Positions 53,305-63,302 of a stretch of 64,000 bases of DNA are shown piece after piece. The stretch spans positions 1 through 64,000 of the forward strand of contig JAEWBT010000136.1 in NCBI GenBank assembly GCA_023391015.1, written 5' to 3'. Each line of letters starts with the position of its first letter. The first letter of the stretch is position 1. The position numbers and the translations under genes were made by a program. Below the pieces are notes generated by a model. That model made no database searches. It had not been told where the DNA came from and saw only the letters and a program-made list of their open reading frames with translations. This DNA is from Bacteroidota bacterium (lineage in GTDB: Bacteria > Bacteroidota > Bacteroidia > Chitinophagales > Chitinophagaceae).

Positions 53305-53398
53305 ACAGCGACTTTGTCATCCTGCAAAGGATCTATTTAAAGTTCCTTTTTCAAAGGCATGATAAAAGGGATTCTTTCAAGAATGACAAAGTCGCTGT
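53305..53398. repeat. Inverted repeat ACAGCGACTTTGTCAT
   Basis: Perfect 16-bp arms acagcgactttgtcat (53305-53320) and atgacaaagtcgctgt (53383-53398) enclose a sequence with further partial pairing (cctgcaaaggat against attctttcaag). The tgtcat/atgaca arm ends match the elements at 59741 and 63303. It separates mcrB and mcrC. Confidence 0.8.
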
Positions 53399-53424
53399 GA
53401 GCATTTAAAAGGCTTTATGATTGT

Positions 53425-56127
53425 TTACGAGTTCAAAAGGGTATCCAACGCGGTGGCAAACTGGTCTTCGGTTGCAGCGGTCCAGTCGGTGAGCGCCCAG
53501 ATTTCTTTTTCCGATAACGCGCTAAGCTGATCAGCGGCAGTGCTGTTTTGAGGCAGCTTAGCAAACAACGTTGTAGCGTTATCGCTTTCCCCAATGCTCA
53601 CAAAGCCGGTTCCCAGCACAAGGCACATCCGGCTGTAATCGCCGTAGAAATATTCCTGCAACAGCGGGATAATCTTCTCGGTAAAGACGCGCAGGTAGGC
53701 TTTCCAATCATCGCCCAGATTGAGGAAGTAGCTGTGGCCAATCCGGTGGTCGCGGCCCGCCAGCACTTCCATGCGGGTGTTGATGGTGCGCAGGATTCCG
53801 GAAAAATGGTATTCTTTTCCGGAAATGGTTATGCTTCCTTCAATAAGGTCTTCCTTCGGTGGCATTTCTACAAACGAAAACCGGCGGCGCAGGGCGGTGT
53901 CCAAGGCTTCCACGCTGCGGTCGGCAGTGTTCATCGTGCCGATAACGTAGAGATTGGCCGGAACCCCAAAAAGGCGGCGACTGTAGGGCAGGCGCGTGTC
54001 GGCGATTTCGTGGGGCGCGCCGAGGCGTTTGTCGGCTTCCAGCAGTGTAATCAGTTCGCCCAATACCGCCGAGATATTGGCGCGGTTAATCTCGTCGATG
54101 AAAAAACCAAACGCAGGCGCGGTTGCAAAGGCAACCTTTCGCTCTGCTTTGGTGGCCTTCAGACAATCCGCCAGATTCCGGAAACCGGCGAGCTTAGCCG
54201 CTTCGTCGCAGGCTTCGTAGAACAGGCCGTCCTGGTGATGGTAGGCCAGCGGACTTTCCGCGCCTTCGTCGCCTTCGGCGTCTTTTTGAAGAATGGGTTT
54301 GATGCCTTCCACAAAATCTTCGTAGGCCCAGCTTTGGTGCGCCGTCGTGAAGCGGTAGCGCTTCGTTGGAGTGGGGTTGGAGGCCGTATCTGACCGCGGC
54401 CCTTGCACAATTTCCCCAAATTCCGCCTTAAAATCTTCTTTATCGGCAATGCGCCAAACCGAATTTTTGGCTTCTTTCCAGAAAATGGGCGGCGAAAGCC
54501 GGAGTTGGATATTCACATTCGGGCACTCCGCCACCGTGTGGTGTTGCAGCGTTGACCACAGCCTCGCTGCCGGATTTTTAATCTCACCAGCGCCAAACTT
54601 AGCGCTAATCAATCGTTGCTGCCGGAGTTCTGGAACCGTCAGTCCTTTAGGCGCATGGTACAGCACATGGGCAATCACTTCCCACCAGGTGGATTGTTCC
54701 AGCCACGCGCTTTCAATTTCTTCTGGGGCGGCTTGTTTGGGCGCATCGGTGAAATGGGCAAACTGGTTTTGCAGGTAGAAGGTTTTGCCGGTGCCGGGCG
54801 GGCCGTAGAGAATGGTGTTGAGGGAAGCCAATTTCTGAGTTGATTGCGCATATCCTGCGCTTTCTTCGGCTATCTGCATATCGGTTTCCGGAACGGCGTA
54901 TGTTTTAGATGTTTGAGAAGACAGTTGCGGGGAAACCGGCGCTCGGTTCCGCCACAGAATATCCTGAAATATCAACCACTGCTGTGGGCCTTTCCAGCAG
55001 TCGTCGGTCAGTGTATCGGCGACTAAGGTTTGAAGTTCTTCGTCGGCGGTGATAAGGAGTCTGACTGCATCTCCCAATTCTAAGAAATGCAGGAAACGCT
55101 CGCCGGACCGCCTGCGTTCATCACTGCTATTAGCAACGGCTTTCAACAGTAAGTAGTAGAGGTCTTGCTTATATAAAGGGTAACTTTCCGGAAATCGCAT
55201 CGCTAGGTAAAACGAAATCGTGCGCTCGTCCTGCTGGTGAGAGAGTTTGGCTCCGCTTGCCTCTTCCACTTTAGGCAGCAAGGAAGCGGCCGCTTGGGTA
55301 AAGGTGCGTAATCGGGTCGTCAGTGCCTCGTCCTCATTAAACAAATGACGAAACATTTCGCGCACGTTTTCCGGAAAATACTTGGCCGCTTTCAGAATAA
55401 ATCCCGACGAGTTTTGATACAAAAGATTGCTTCGGTCGCGAAGCGCCGCTTTCAGCATGGCCTCAAAATCGGGCGCGTCTATGTCCCAGGCTTCCTGAAA
55501 CGTTTGGGTGCAAACCCATTTGTAACGCTCCGGCTCGTTGTGGTCCTGGCGAATCAGGTCTTTGTAAACGGCGATGAAATGCTCAAACAGGTGCGCGGCG
55601 TCTTTGGGCTCTTCCATGCTTTGCACAAGCACCTCGTCGCGCAGGGCCGGGTCTAAAGCCATTTCGTAGAGTTCGGGTTGGTGGCTGCTGCGGTAAGGAC
55701 TTCCGTTTTGGGTCGGCAAGTATTCCGTGCAGGCATCTAAGCACAAAAGAAATAATTGCTCATAGGCTTCGTTGGTTAATTGAGAAGCGAAAACCTCATA
55801 CAGAAACATCCCGTCTGGTCCGGCAAACCGCCGATGCGCCTCCACTACATAAGAAGGAGCCAGTTGCTTTAAGTCTGCCTCCCGCAGCATAAACCGCCAC
55901 CGAAAATCTGCTTCTATCCGGCTTACAGCATATACCAGTCTGCCGTTAATATTCAGGCGCAGGTCTCTTTTATCCTTCCGTGCCGTCAGCGCCAGGCGCT
56001 TGTCGTCCGCCGCGATGTTGAGGGTTTCTATCACCGTCTTCACGCCGTCAAAAAACCGGTGAATGATCTCGCGGTCGGCGATAAGGGAAACAGCCGCCAG
56101 CACCTGAGCGGAAATCGTCGTTCGCAT
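53425..56127 (-). CDS. mcrB: McrB-family AAA+ GTPase/ATPase of a type IV restriction system
   Basis: A 900-residue McrB-type motor. The AAA+ core in the C-terminal half has Walker A GPPGTGKTF (about 442-450), Walker B FGFFIDEINRANISAVLGEL (near 675) and the sensor segment VIGTMNTADRSVEALDTALR (near 731), with the MNTADRS wording that marks McrB. The first 420 residues are not the short DUF3578 methyl-cytosine domain of E. coli McrB but a large helical region (MRTTISAQVLAAVSLIADRE opens it) of unknown specificity. A WEVIAHVLYHAPKGLTVPEL segment inside the AAA region resembles a winged-helix insert. It is divergent from pyruvate carboxylase. Confidence 0.92.
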   Translation of the reverse strand: MRTTISAQVLAAVSLIADREIIHRFFDGVKTVIETLNIAADDKRLALTARKDKRDLRLNINGRLVYAVSRIEADFRWRFMLREADLKQLAPSYVVEAHRRFAGPDGMFLYEVFASQLTNEAYEQLFLLCLDACTEYLPTQNGSPYRSSHQPELYEMALDPALRDEVLVQSMEEPKDAAHLFEHFIAVYKDLIRQDHNEPERYKWVCTQTFQEAWDIDAPDFEAMLKAALRDRSNLLYQNSSGFILKAAKYFPENVREMFRHLFNEDEALTTRLRTFTQAAASLLPKVEEASGAKLSHQQDERTISFYLAMRFPESYPLYKQDLYYLLLKAVANSSDERRRSGERFLHFLELGDAVRLLITADEELQTLVADTLTDDCWKGPQQWLIFQDILWRNRAPVSPQLSSQTSKTYAVPETDMQIAEESAGYAQSTQKLASLNTILYGPPGTGKTFYLQNQFAHFTDAPKQAAPEEIESAWLEQSTWWEVIAHVLYHAPKGLTVPELRQQRLISAKFGAGEIKNPAARLWSTLQHHTVAECPNVNIQLRLSPPIFWKEAKNSVWRIADKEDFKAEFGEIVQGPRSDTASNPTPTKRYRFTTAHQSWAYEDFVEGIKPILQKDAEGDEGAESPLAYHHQDGLFYEACDEAAKLAGFRNLADCLKATKAERKVAFATAPAFGFFIDEINRANISAVLGELITLLEADKRLGAPHEIADTRLPYSRRLFGVPANLYVIGTMNTADRSVEALDTALRRRFSFVEMPPKEDLIEGSITISGKEYHFSGILRTINTRMEVLAGRDHRIGHSYFLNLGDDWKAYLRVFTEKIIPLLQEYFYGDYSRMCLVLGTGFVSIGESDNATTLFAKLPQNSTAADQLSALSEKEIWALTDWTAATEDQFATALDTLLNS

Positions 56128-56233
56128 ACGCTACTTATAACGTGAAGATAGGCGCGGCGGTTGGATGCGGGGCTTGCAAAAAACGATTTTACAGGCCGAT
56201 ACTTTCAACAGCAAAAAATCAATAAGAACACAG

Positions 56234-56241
56234 CAACTTTG
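56234..56241 (+). promoter_or_regulatory. Weak candidate -7 box of pyc
   Basis: CAACTTTG fits TAnnTTTG except for the first base and lies 16 bases before the ATG at 56258. Confidence 0.3.
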
Positions 56242-56257
56242 CGCACTCTCTTCTTAT

Positions 56258-59200
56258 ATGAACATCCGCAAGCTCCTCATCGCCAACCGCGGCGAAATCT
56301 CCATCCGTATTTCCCGCGCCGCCACCGAGCTGCACATCACCACCGTAGCCGTTTACACCTGGGAAGACCGCTACTCGCTCCACCGCTACAAGGCCGATGA
56401 AGCCTATCAAATCGGCACCGAAGCCGAGCCGCTAAAGCCGTATCTGGACGTAGAAGAAATCATCCGGGTGGCCAAAGCCTGCGGCGCCGATGCCATTCAC
56501 CCCGGCTACGGTTTCCTCAGCGAAAACGCCCACTTCGCCACCCGCTGCCGCGAGGAGGGCCTCTTGTTCGTCGGCCCGCGCCCCGAGGCGATGCAGGCGC
56601 TCGGCGACAAAGTTTCCGGAAAAGAGGTGGCCGTGCGCGCCGGACTGCCCATTATTGAAAGCAACCGTGTCCCCCTTACCGACGAAGCCACGGCGCTGGC
56701 CGAAGCGGAGCGCATTGGCTTTCCCTTGATGCTCAAAGCGGCTGCCGGCGGCGGCGGGCGCGGGATGCGCGTGGTGCGCGATGCCGAAAGTCTCCAGAAA
56801 GCCTACCGCGAAGCGCGCGGCGAAGCCAAAACCGCCTTCGGCGACGATACCGTTTTCCTGGAAAAATTTGTGGAAAGCCCGAAGCACATTGAAGTGCAAC
56901 TGGTGGGCGACTCCCACGGCAACTTGGTGCACCTCTACGAGCGCGACTGCTCGGTGCAGCGCCGGTTTCAGAAGGTGGTGGAAATTGCCCCGGCGACCAC
57001 GCTTTCGCAAGTTGCCCGCGAAAAGCTCTACGGCTACGCACTGGCGCTGGGCCGCGCGGTGCAGTACGACAACGCCGGAACGGTGGAGTTTCTGGTGGAT
57101 GCCGACGAGAACATCTACTTTATTGAGGTGAATCCGCGCATTCAAGTAGAGCACACCGTCACGGAGATGATTACCGGCGTGGACCTGATTAAAACCCAGC
57201 TGTATGTTGCCGCCGGGTACTCGCTCTACAGCCCGGAGATTGGGTTCCGGAAAGAGGAATTGCCGCCACGTATGGGCGTGGCCATTCAGTGCCGCATCAC
57301 CACCGAAGACCCGACCGACAATTTCAAACCCGACTACGGCACCCTGACCACCTACCGCAACGCGGCGGGCTTTGGCGTGCGCCTGGACGAAGGCAGTAGC
57401 TACGCGGGCATGAAAATCTCGCCGTTTTTTGACTCTATGCTCGTGAAGGTGAGCACCCACGGCAAAAATCTGGAAGACGCCGCCTCCAAGATGTTTCGGG
57501 CGTTGAAAGAGTTCCGGATTCGGGGGGTGAAAAACAACATTCCGTTTCTGGAAAATCTGATTCAGCACAAAGACTTTCTTTCCGGAAAAACCTCGGTTGG
57601 CTTTATTGAGCAAAACCCGGAACTGTTTCAGTTTAGCCGCAAGCAAGACCGGGGTACCAAAATCCTGTCGTTCCTCGCCGATGTAAGCGTGAACGGCAAC
57701 CCCGACGTGAAAGGCAAGGCACCGGAAACGTTTGAAAAGCCGCACCCATTGCCGCAATTTTCCGGAAATCCTCAATCCGGAACGAAGCAAATTTTAGATG
57801 CAGAAGGCCCGGAAGGACTGGCCAAGTGGCTGACAGCGCAAAAAGAAATTCAGTACACCGACACCACGCTGCGCGACGGTCACCAAAGTTTGCTCGCCAC
57901 CCGGATGCGCACCTACGACATGCTGCCCGCCGCCCGCGCGTTTGCCCACCTGTTTCCGCAAACCTTTAGTATGGAAGTGTGGGGCGGCGCGACGTTTGAC
58001 GTGGCCATGCGCTTTCTCCACGAAGACCCGTGGGACCGCCTCGCCCGCATCCGGAAAGCGGTGCCCAACATCCTGCTGCAAATGCTGATGCGCGGCATGA
58101 ACGGCGTGGGCTACGCGGCCTATCCCGACAATCTGATTGAGAAATTCGTGGCCAAAAGCTGGGAAACCGGCGTGGATATTTTACGGATTTTTGACTCGCT
58201 CAACTGGATGGAAAACATCGCGCCCTGCATTGAGGCGGTGCGCAAACAAACCGGCGGCATTGCCGAAGGCGCGCTGTGCTATACCGGCGACATTCTGGAC
58301 CCAACGCGCACCAAGTACACGCTGGATTATTACGTGCGGCTGGCGAAGGATTTAGAGAATGCCGGGGCGCATATCCTGTGCATCAAAGACATGAGCGGCC
58401 TGCTGAAACCACTGGCTGCCCGCGAGTTGATTCCGGCCTTGAAAGATGCCGTGAAGATTCCCATTCACCTGCACACCCACGACACCTCTTCGCTGCAACC
58501 GGCTACTTATCTCGCGGCGATCGAAGCGGGCGTGGATGTGGTGGACTGCGCCTTAGAAGCCCTTTCCGGGCTCACCTCGCAGCCCAACTTCAACGCGATT
58601 GTGGAGATGATGCGCTTCCACGAGCGGGAAAACGCTTACGATACCAAGGCGCTGGCTAAAATGTCGGGCTATTTTGAAACGGTTCGCAGCTACTACGCGC
58701 CGTTTGAAAGCGGACTGAAATCGTCGTCGGCTGAGGTGTTTCACCATGAAATTCCCGGCGGGCAGTATTCCAACCTCAAGCCGCAGGCCGTAGCGCTGGG
58801 ACTGGGCGATAAGTTTGAAGCCATCAAAGACATGTACGCCGAGGTAAATACTCTCTTTGGCGACATTGTGAAAGTAACGCCATCTTCAAAAGTGGTGGGC
58901 GATATGGCGCAGTACCTCGTGGCCAACAACCTGACCACCGAAGACGTGCTGAGCAAAGGCGAAACCATTTCGTTTCCGGAAAGCGTACAACAGTTTTTTA
59001 TGGGGGAAATCGGGTTTCCGGAAGGCGGTTTTCCGGAAGCGGTGCAGCGGGCGGTGATTAAAGACAAAACGCCGCTCACGGAGCGCGCCGGAAAAACGCT
59101 GCCGCCGGTGGATTTTGAAGCGGAATTAAAAGCGTTGCAGGAAAAATGGGGCGGGGAAATCACCGAGCTGGATGTGCTTTCCTACAAGCTGTATCCCCGC

Positions 59201-59692
59201 GTGTTTGACGATTACCGGGCATTCCGGAAACAGTTTGGCGACGTGAGCGTGCTGGCCACGCCGCTGTTCCTATACGGTATGAAGCCTGGCGAAGACACCA
59301 CCGTGGAAATCGCACCGGGCAAAACGCTGCTCATCCGCCTCCAAAGCATTGGCCCGGTGGACGCGCAGGGCCACCGTACCGCGTTTTTCCGCCTCAACGG
59401 CCAAAGCCGCGCGATGGACACCCTGGACCGCAGCGTAAAAGTGGAAACCCGCGAAAACCGGAAAGCGGATTCCGGAAATCCGGGTCATGTCGCAGCACCG
59501 TTGCAGGGGTTGTTGTCTAAAGTGTTGGTGGAAAAAGGCGAAGCGGTAAAGAAGAATCAGGCGCTCTTTGTGGTGGAAGCGATGAAAATGGAAACCACCG
59601 TTACCGCCGGTGCCGATGGCGTGGTGAAAGCGCTGGAGCTGAGCGCCGGAACGCTGGTGAACACCGGCGATTTGGTGCTGGAGTTAGGGTAG
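56258..59692 (+). CDS. pyc: Pyruvate carboxylase
   Basis: A 1,144-residue biotin enzyme that makes oxaloacetate from pyruvate and bicarbonate. The biotin carboxylase domain covers about 1-460 (NIRKLLIANRGEISIRISRA, HPGYGFLSENAHFA, AAAGGGGRGMRVV, FIEVNPRIQVEHTVTE). The carboxyltransferase TIM barrel covers about 530-800 (YTDTTLRDGHQSLLATRM, with Asp and metal ligands in LHTHDTS). A PYC_OADA region follows and the C-terminal biotin domain has FVVEAMKMETTV with biotin lysine K1110. Length is normal. The start was chosen at MNIRKLL, as in the family. It replenishes the TCA cycle next to the pyruvate dehydrogenase E2 gene. Confidence 0.97.
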   Translation: MNIRKLLIANRGEISIRISRAATELHITTVAVYTWEDRYSLHRYKADEAYQIGTEAEPLKPYLDVEEIIRVAKACGADAIHPGYGFLSENAHFATRCREEGLLFVGPRPEAMQALGDKVSGKEVAVRAGLPIIESNRVPLTDEATALAEAERIGFPLMLKAAAGGGGRGMRVVRDAESLQKAYREARGEAKTAFGDDTVFLEKFVESPKHIEVQLVGDSHGNLVHLYERDCSVQRRFQKVVEIAPATTLSQVAREKLYGYALALGRAVQYDNAGTVEFLVDADENIYFIEVNPRIQVEHTVTEMITGVDLIKTQLYVAAGYSLYSPEIGFRKEELPPRMGVAIQCRITTEDPTDNFKPDYGTLTTYRNAAGFGVRLDEGSSYAGMKISPFFDSMLVKVSTHGKNLEDAASKMFRALKEFRIRGVKNNIPFLENLIQHKDFLSGKTSVGFIEQNPELFQFSRKQDRGTKILSFLADVSVNGNPDVKGKAPETFEKPHPLPQFSGNPQSGTKQILDAEGPEGLAKWLTAQKEIQYTDTTLRDGHQSLLATRMRTYDMLPAARAFAHLFPQTFSMEVWGGATFDVAMRFLHEDPWDRLARIRKAVPNILLQMLMRGMNGVGYAAYPDNLIEKFVAKSWETGVDILRIFDSLNWMENIAPCIEAVRKQTGGIAEGALCYTGDILDPTRTKYTLDYYVRLAKDLENAGAHILCIKDMSGLLKPLAARELIPALKDAVKIPIHLHTHDTSSLQPATYLAAIEAGVDVVDCALEALSGLTSQPNFNAIVEMMRFHERENAYDTKALAKMSGYFETVRSYYAPFESGLKSSSAEVFHHEIPGGQYSNLKPQAVALGLGDKFEAIKDMYAEVNTLFGDIVKVTPSSKVVGDMAQYLVANNLTTEDVLSKGETISFPESVQQFFMGEIGFPEGGFPEAVQRAVIKDKTPLTERAGKTLPPVDFEAELKALQEKWGGEITELDVLSYKLYPRVFDDYRAFRKQFGDVSVLATPLFLYGMKPGEDTTVEIAPGKTLLIRLQSIGPVDAQGHRTAFFRLNGQSRAMDTLDRSVKVETRENRKADSGNPGHVAAPLQGLLSKVLVEKGEAVKKNQALFVVEAMKMETTVTAGADGVVKALELSAGTLVNTGDLVLELG

Positions 59693-59740
59693 AATTTCCG
59701 GAAACGTAGCTGTTATATTAAAGGAGATTCTCCATAATTT

Positions 59741-59814
59741 TTTTGTCATTCCTGGAGGGAATCTGCGCAGATGAACTACGTTGCTGCTTCGCGGTCCCTT
59801 CGGGAATGACAAAA
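59741..59814. repeat. TTTTGTCATTCC inverted repeat
   Basis: Perfect 12-bp arms ttttgtcattcc (59741-59752) and ggaatgacaaaa (59803-59814), with cctggaggga and tcccttcggg giving inner pairing. It lies in the gap after pyc. The rest of the gap (59815-60056) holds no supportable gene; it has a hairpin gctgacc/ggtcagc (59942-59965). Confidence 0.75.
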
Positions 59815-60056
59815 GTTGCTTGGCGCATTAGGGTTGATGAGGAACGGTTTCCCTTTCCCACGCCGGCAACAACACGCTAAAAATCTTCTGAAGTACGCCA
59901 TTGTCATAGAACCGCTGAATGGTTCCCTCCGAATACGAAAAAGCTGACCTTGGCGCGAGGGTCAGCGCAACGGCCCTTGTTGCCAGTCAGAGACTGGCTT
60001 CTCAGATACACACGGGAGCCGCTTCGCGAACTCCCGCGCGAGGAAACGACAGTCAA

Positions 60057-61319
60057 TCAGCCCAAAATCCCCGCAATGCTCGCGCTCAGATACGAGGCCA
60101 GGGTGCCGCAGAAAAGCGCTTTCAATCCCAGCTTGGCCAGGTCGGCACGGCGCTCGGGGGCCAGCGCGCCAATACCGCCGATTTGCATCCCGACGGAAGA
60201 GAAATTGGCAAAGCCGCAAATGGCAATCTGCGTAATCAACATGCCTTTTTGGGTGGTGATGGGAACGGCGTTGCTCGTGAGGTTCTTAAACGCCACAAAC
60301 TCGTTGATGGTGAGTTTTTGCCCTAATAAAGTCGCTGCGTTGTTCACGTCCTCCAGCGGAATGCCCATCGCCCAGGCAAACGGGAAAAACAGTTTGGAGA
60401 AGATAAAATCCAGCGACAACGCACCCGCGCCTTCGGTTGGCATTCCAAACAATCCGCCCAAAGCGCCCAGCCCGAAGTTCAGCAAGGCAATCAGCGCGAT
60501 AAAACCAATCAGCATGGCAATCACGTTCATGGCGATTTTCCAGCCGTCGGCGGCGCCGTGCGAGATGGCGTCAATGAGGTTGGCGTAGCCGCTTTTTACC
60601 TCCAGCTTCACCGTGCCCATCGTCTGCGACGCTTCGGTTTCCGGAAACACGATTTTGGAAATCACCAACGCGCCCGGTGCGGCCATCAGCGAGGCGGCAA
60701 TAAGGTAATCGGCCCGCGCGCCCATGCTTACGTACACAATCAAAATGCCGCCCGCAATGCAGGCCAGCGAGCCGGTCATGGACGCCAGCAACTCGCTGCG
60801 CGTCATGCCTTTCAGGTACGGGCGAATCATCACCTGTGCTTCCACCTGCCCCACAAACGCGCTCGCGACGTTGCTCAGGGCCTCGGCACCAGACACACGC
60901 ATGATGAAATTCATGGCCTTCGCAACGATGGAAACAATGAATTGCATCACTCTTAAATAATAGAGGATGGCCACCAGAATGCACACCAGAATAATGGTCG
61001 CCGTGATGTTGAACGCAAACACAAAACCGCCCGGCGCGGCAAAATCCTGGGGAGCGCCCCCGCCGCCAACGGTGGCAATGCCGCCATACACAAACGCCGC
61101 GCCCTGTTTGGCAAATTCTTCAATTTTACCCATGCCGCGACCTACCGATTGAAAGGCCGCATTCACCGCCGGTACCCGCAGCACCAAAAGGGCGATGACC
61201 AGTTGCAGTCCCAGGCCGCTGAGCACCAGCCGCAGGTTGATTCTTTTGCGGTTGTTGGATGCCAGGAAAGCCAGGCCGAGGATAAGAAAGACGCCGATAA
61301 GGCCGCCAAAACGCTGCAT
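60057..61319 (-). CDS. Concentrative nucleoside transporter (NupC/CNT family)
   Basis: A 420-residue inner-membrane symporter for nucleosides with about ten helices. CNT wording is seen in GVFLILGLAFLASNNRKRIN, VASAFVGQVEAQVMIRPYLK (the substrate-site hairpin with Q-x-E), MTGSLACIAGGILIVYVSMG and the ending ICGFANFSSVGMQIGGIGAL. It imports nucleosides with H+ or Na+ for salvage. It stands alone; its ATG is divergent from the E2 gene at 61443. Confidence 0.93.
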   Translation of the reverse strand: MQRFGGLIGVFLILGLAFLASNNRKRINLRLVLSGLGLQLVIALLVLRVPAVNAAFQSVGRGMGKIEEFAKQGAAFVYGGIATVGGGGAPQDFAAPGGFVFAFNITATIILVCILVAILYYLRVMQFIVSIVAKAMNFIMRVSGAEALSNVASAFVGQVEAQVMIRPYLKGMTRSELLASMTGSLACIAGGILIVYVSMGARADYLIAASLMAAPGALVISKIVFPETEASQTMGTVKLEVKSGYANLIDAISHGAADGWKIAMNVIAMLIGFIALIALLNFGLGALGGLFGMPTEGAGALSLDFIFSKLFFPFAWAMGIPLEDVNNAATLLGQKLTINEFVAFKNLTSNAVPITTQKGMLITQIAICGFANFSSVGMQIGGIGALAPERRADLAKLGLKALFCGTLASYLSASIAGILG

Positions 61320-61387
61320 GCGATATATTTTTCTGAGGGCGTGAAGTTAATCCTGCAAACGGCGTTCGGAAAAGGGTAGGGAAGTCT

Positions 61388-61395
61388 TACTTTTG
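61388..61395 (+). promoter_or_regulatory. Candidate -7 box of the E2 gene
   Basis: TACTTTTG, perfect match, 47 bases before the ATG at 61443. Confidence 0.4.
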
Positions 61396-61442
61396 AGCCG
61401 CTGAAAAATTTCCCTAAATAAAAGGCTTAGACTTTCCGGATT

Positions 61443-63182
61443 ATGGCTGAAGCGATTCGTATGCCCCTGCTCTCCGACACCATGAAGGAGGGCGTTATTG
61501 CTGCCTGGCACAAACAGGTAGGCGACACTATCAAAGCGGATGATGTGATTGCAGACGTGGAAACCGACAAGGCGACCATGGAGGTAATGCCCTACGTGGA
61601 CGGCACGCTGCTTTACATCTGCCCGGATAAGGCGATTCCGGTCAACGGTATCATGGCCATTATCGGCAAGAAAGGCGAAGATTTTAAAAGTCTGCTCGAA
61701 GGGGAAAACAGCGCTGCGCCCAAAGCAGAAGCAAAATCGGAAACAGCCAAAGAAGCTGCGGTGGACAATCCCGCCAACGAAGTGGAAAAATCGCCTGCCG
61801 GCAAAAAAGAAAACACCACCGGCGAGGTAGCCAACGGCAATGTGAGCAACGAAAACGTGGTGAATATTGAAGCTGAAATCCCCAAAGACGTAACGGTGGT
61901 GCGGATGCCTTTGCTTTCCGACACGATGAAGGAAGGCAAAATCGTGGCTTGGCATAAAAAAGAAGGCGACGAAGTGAAAGCCGACGACGCGCTGGCCGAT
62001 GTGGAAACCGACAAAGCCACGATGGAAGTAATGGGCTATGCCGACGGTACGCTGCTGCACGTGGGCGTGCCGGAAGGCGAGGCCGCTAAGGTCAACGATA
62101 TTATCGCTATCATCGGCCCGAAAGGAACGGATATTTCCGGAATTTTGGCCGCGCCGGAGGCAAAGGAGATCACCGCCAACGAAGCACCTAAAGGAGAGGC
62201 TGCCGCACCGGCTCCGGAAGCAAAATCAAATCCAACTCCGGAAAAAGCTGCCCCGCAGGCAGATGAGAAAGAAAGTAAAACCGACGACGGTAGCCGCGTG
62301 AAAATCTCGCCGCTGGCCCGCCGCCTGGCCGAAGAAAAAGGCATTGACCTCCACGACCTGAAAGGAAGCGGCGACAATGGCCGCATCATCAAGCGCGACG
62401 TGGACGAGTACAAGCCCAAAGAAGCGCCGAAAACCACCGCTGCCGGTGGCGAAATTTCCGGAAAACCAGCTGTTACACAAGTGCCGCAAGGCTTTGAAGA
62501 AAGCTACACCGACGTGCCCAACTCGCAGATGCGCAACATTATTGCCGCCCGCCTGAGTGAAAGCAAATTCAGCGCGCCGCATTTTTACCTGCGCATCTCG
62601 GTGGTGATGGACGAGGCGATGAAAGCCCGCGAAGGCTGGAACAAAATTTCGCCGGTTAAAATCTCCTTTAACGACCTCACCATTAAAGCCGTGGCGATGG
62701 CATTGCGCCAGAATCCGGACGTGAACGTGTCGTGGATGGGGGATAAAATCCGCCGCTACAACCACATCAACGTCGGCACAGCGGTGGCCACTGACGGCGG
62801 TGGACTGGTGGTGCCGGTCGTTCGGTTTGCCGATAAAAAATCGCTTTCCGAGATTGCCGCTTCCACGAAAGAACTGATTGGCAAGGTGCGCGACAAGAAA
62901 ATCCAACCCGCTGATTATTCCGGAAACACGTTCACGATTTCCAACCTCGGCATGATGGATATTGATGAATTTACCGCCATCATCAACCCGCCGGATGCCT
63001 GCATTCTGGCCGTGGGCAAGATCGCCGAAACGCCGGTGGTGGAAAACGGAGAAATCGTTGTCCGCAACGTGATGAAACTGACCCTGAGCTGCGACCACCG
63101 CGCGGTAGACGGCGCTGTTGGGGCGAAATTCCTGCAATCGCTGAAAGGCTTCTTGGAAGCGCCGGTTACAATGCTGGTATAA
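61443..63182 (+). CDS. pdhC: Dihydrolipoamide acetyltransferase (pyruvate dehydrogenase E2)
   Basis: A 579-residue E2 subunit that forms the pyruvate dehydrogenase core and transfers acetyl groups to CoA. Two lipoyl domains are present (about 1-85 and 150-235), each with ETDKATMEV; the lipoyl lysines are K43 and K191. Glu/Ala/Lys-rich flexible linkers separate them. The E3-binding domain has KISPLARRLAEEKGIDLHDL. The catalytic domain ends LSCDHRAVDGAVGAKFLQ with active-site H552 and D556. Two lipoyl domains and this wording fit Bacteroidota PDH E2 better than the 2-oxoglutarate enzyme. The E1 and E3 genes are not in the window. Confidence 0.93.
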   Translation: MAEAIRMPLLSDTMKEGVIAAWHKQVGDTIKADDVIADVETDKATMEVMPYVDGTLLYICPDKAIPVNGIMAIIGKKGEDFKSLLEGENSAAPKAEAKSETAKEAAVDNPANEVEKSPAGKKENTTGEVANGNVSNENVVNIEAEIPKDVTVVRMPLLSDTMKEGKIVAWHKKEGDEVKADDALADVETDKATMEVMGYADGTLLHVGVPEGEAAKVNDIIAIIGPKGTDISGILAAPEAKEITANEAPKGEAAAPAPEAKSNPTPEKAAPQADEKESKTDDGSRVKISPLARRLAEEKGIDLHDLKGSGDNGRIIKRDVDEYKPKEAPKTTAAGGEISGKPAVTQVPQGFEESYTDVPNSQMRNIIAARLSESKFSAPHFYLRISVVMDEAMKAREGWNKISPVKISFNDLTIKAVAMALRQNPDVNVSWMGDKIRRYNHINVGTAVATDGGGLVVPVVRFADKKSLSEIAASTKELIGKVRDKKIQPADYSGNTFTISNLGMMDIDEFTAIINPPDACILAVGKIAETPVVENGEIVVRNVMKLTLSCDHRAVDGAVGAKFLQSLKGFLEAPVTMLV

Positions 63183-63200
63183 GCCTTTTCTAATAGAACT

Positions 63201-63240
63201 AAAAACGCCTGTCGGGAATGATTTCTGGCAGGCGTTTTTG
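63201..63240 (+). terminator. Terminator of the E2 gene
   Basis: aaaaacgcctg pairs with caggcgttttt around tcgggaatgatttctgg. Confidence 0.85.
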
Positions 63241-63302
63241 TTTTTCAAGTTTTGGGGATTTTGAAAGGTCAGTGAAACTATTTTTTAGGGTTGGGCTTCT
63301 TG

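Noticed and set aside
56432..57790. A 450-codon open frame antisense to pyc
   Set aside because: Shadow of a GC-rich third-position codon pattern; pyruvate carboxylase on the other strand is certain.
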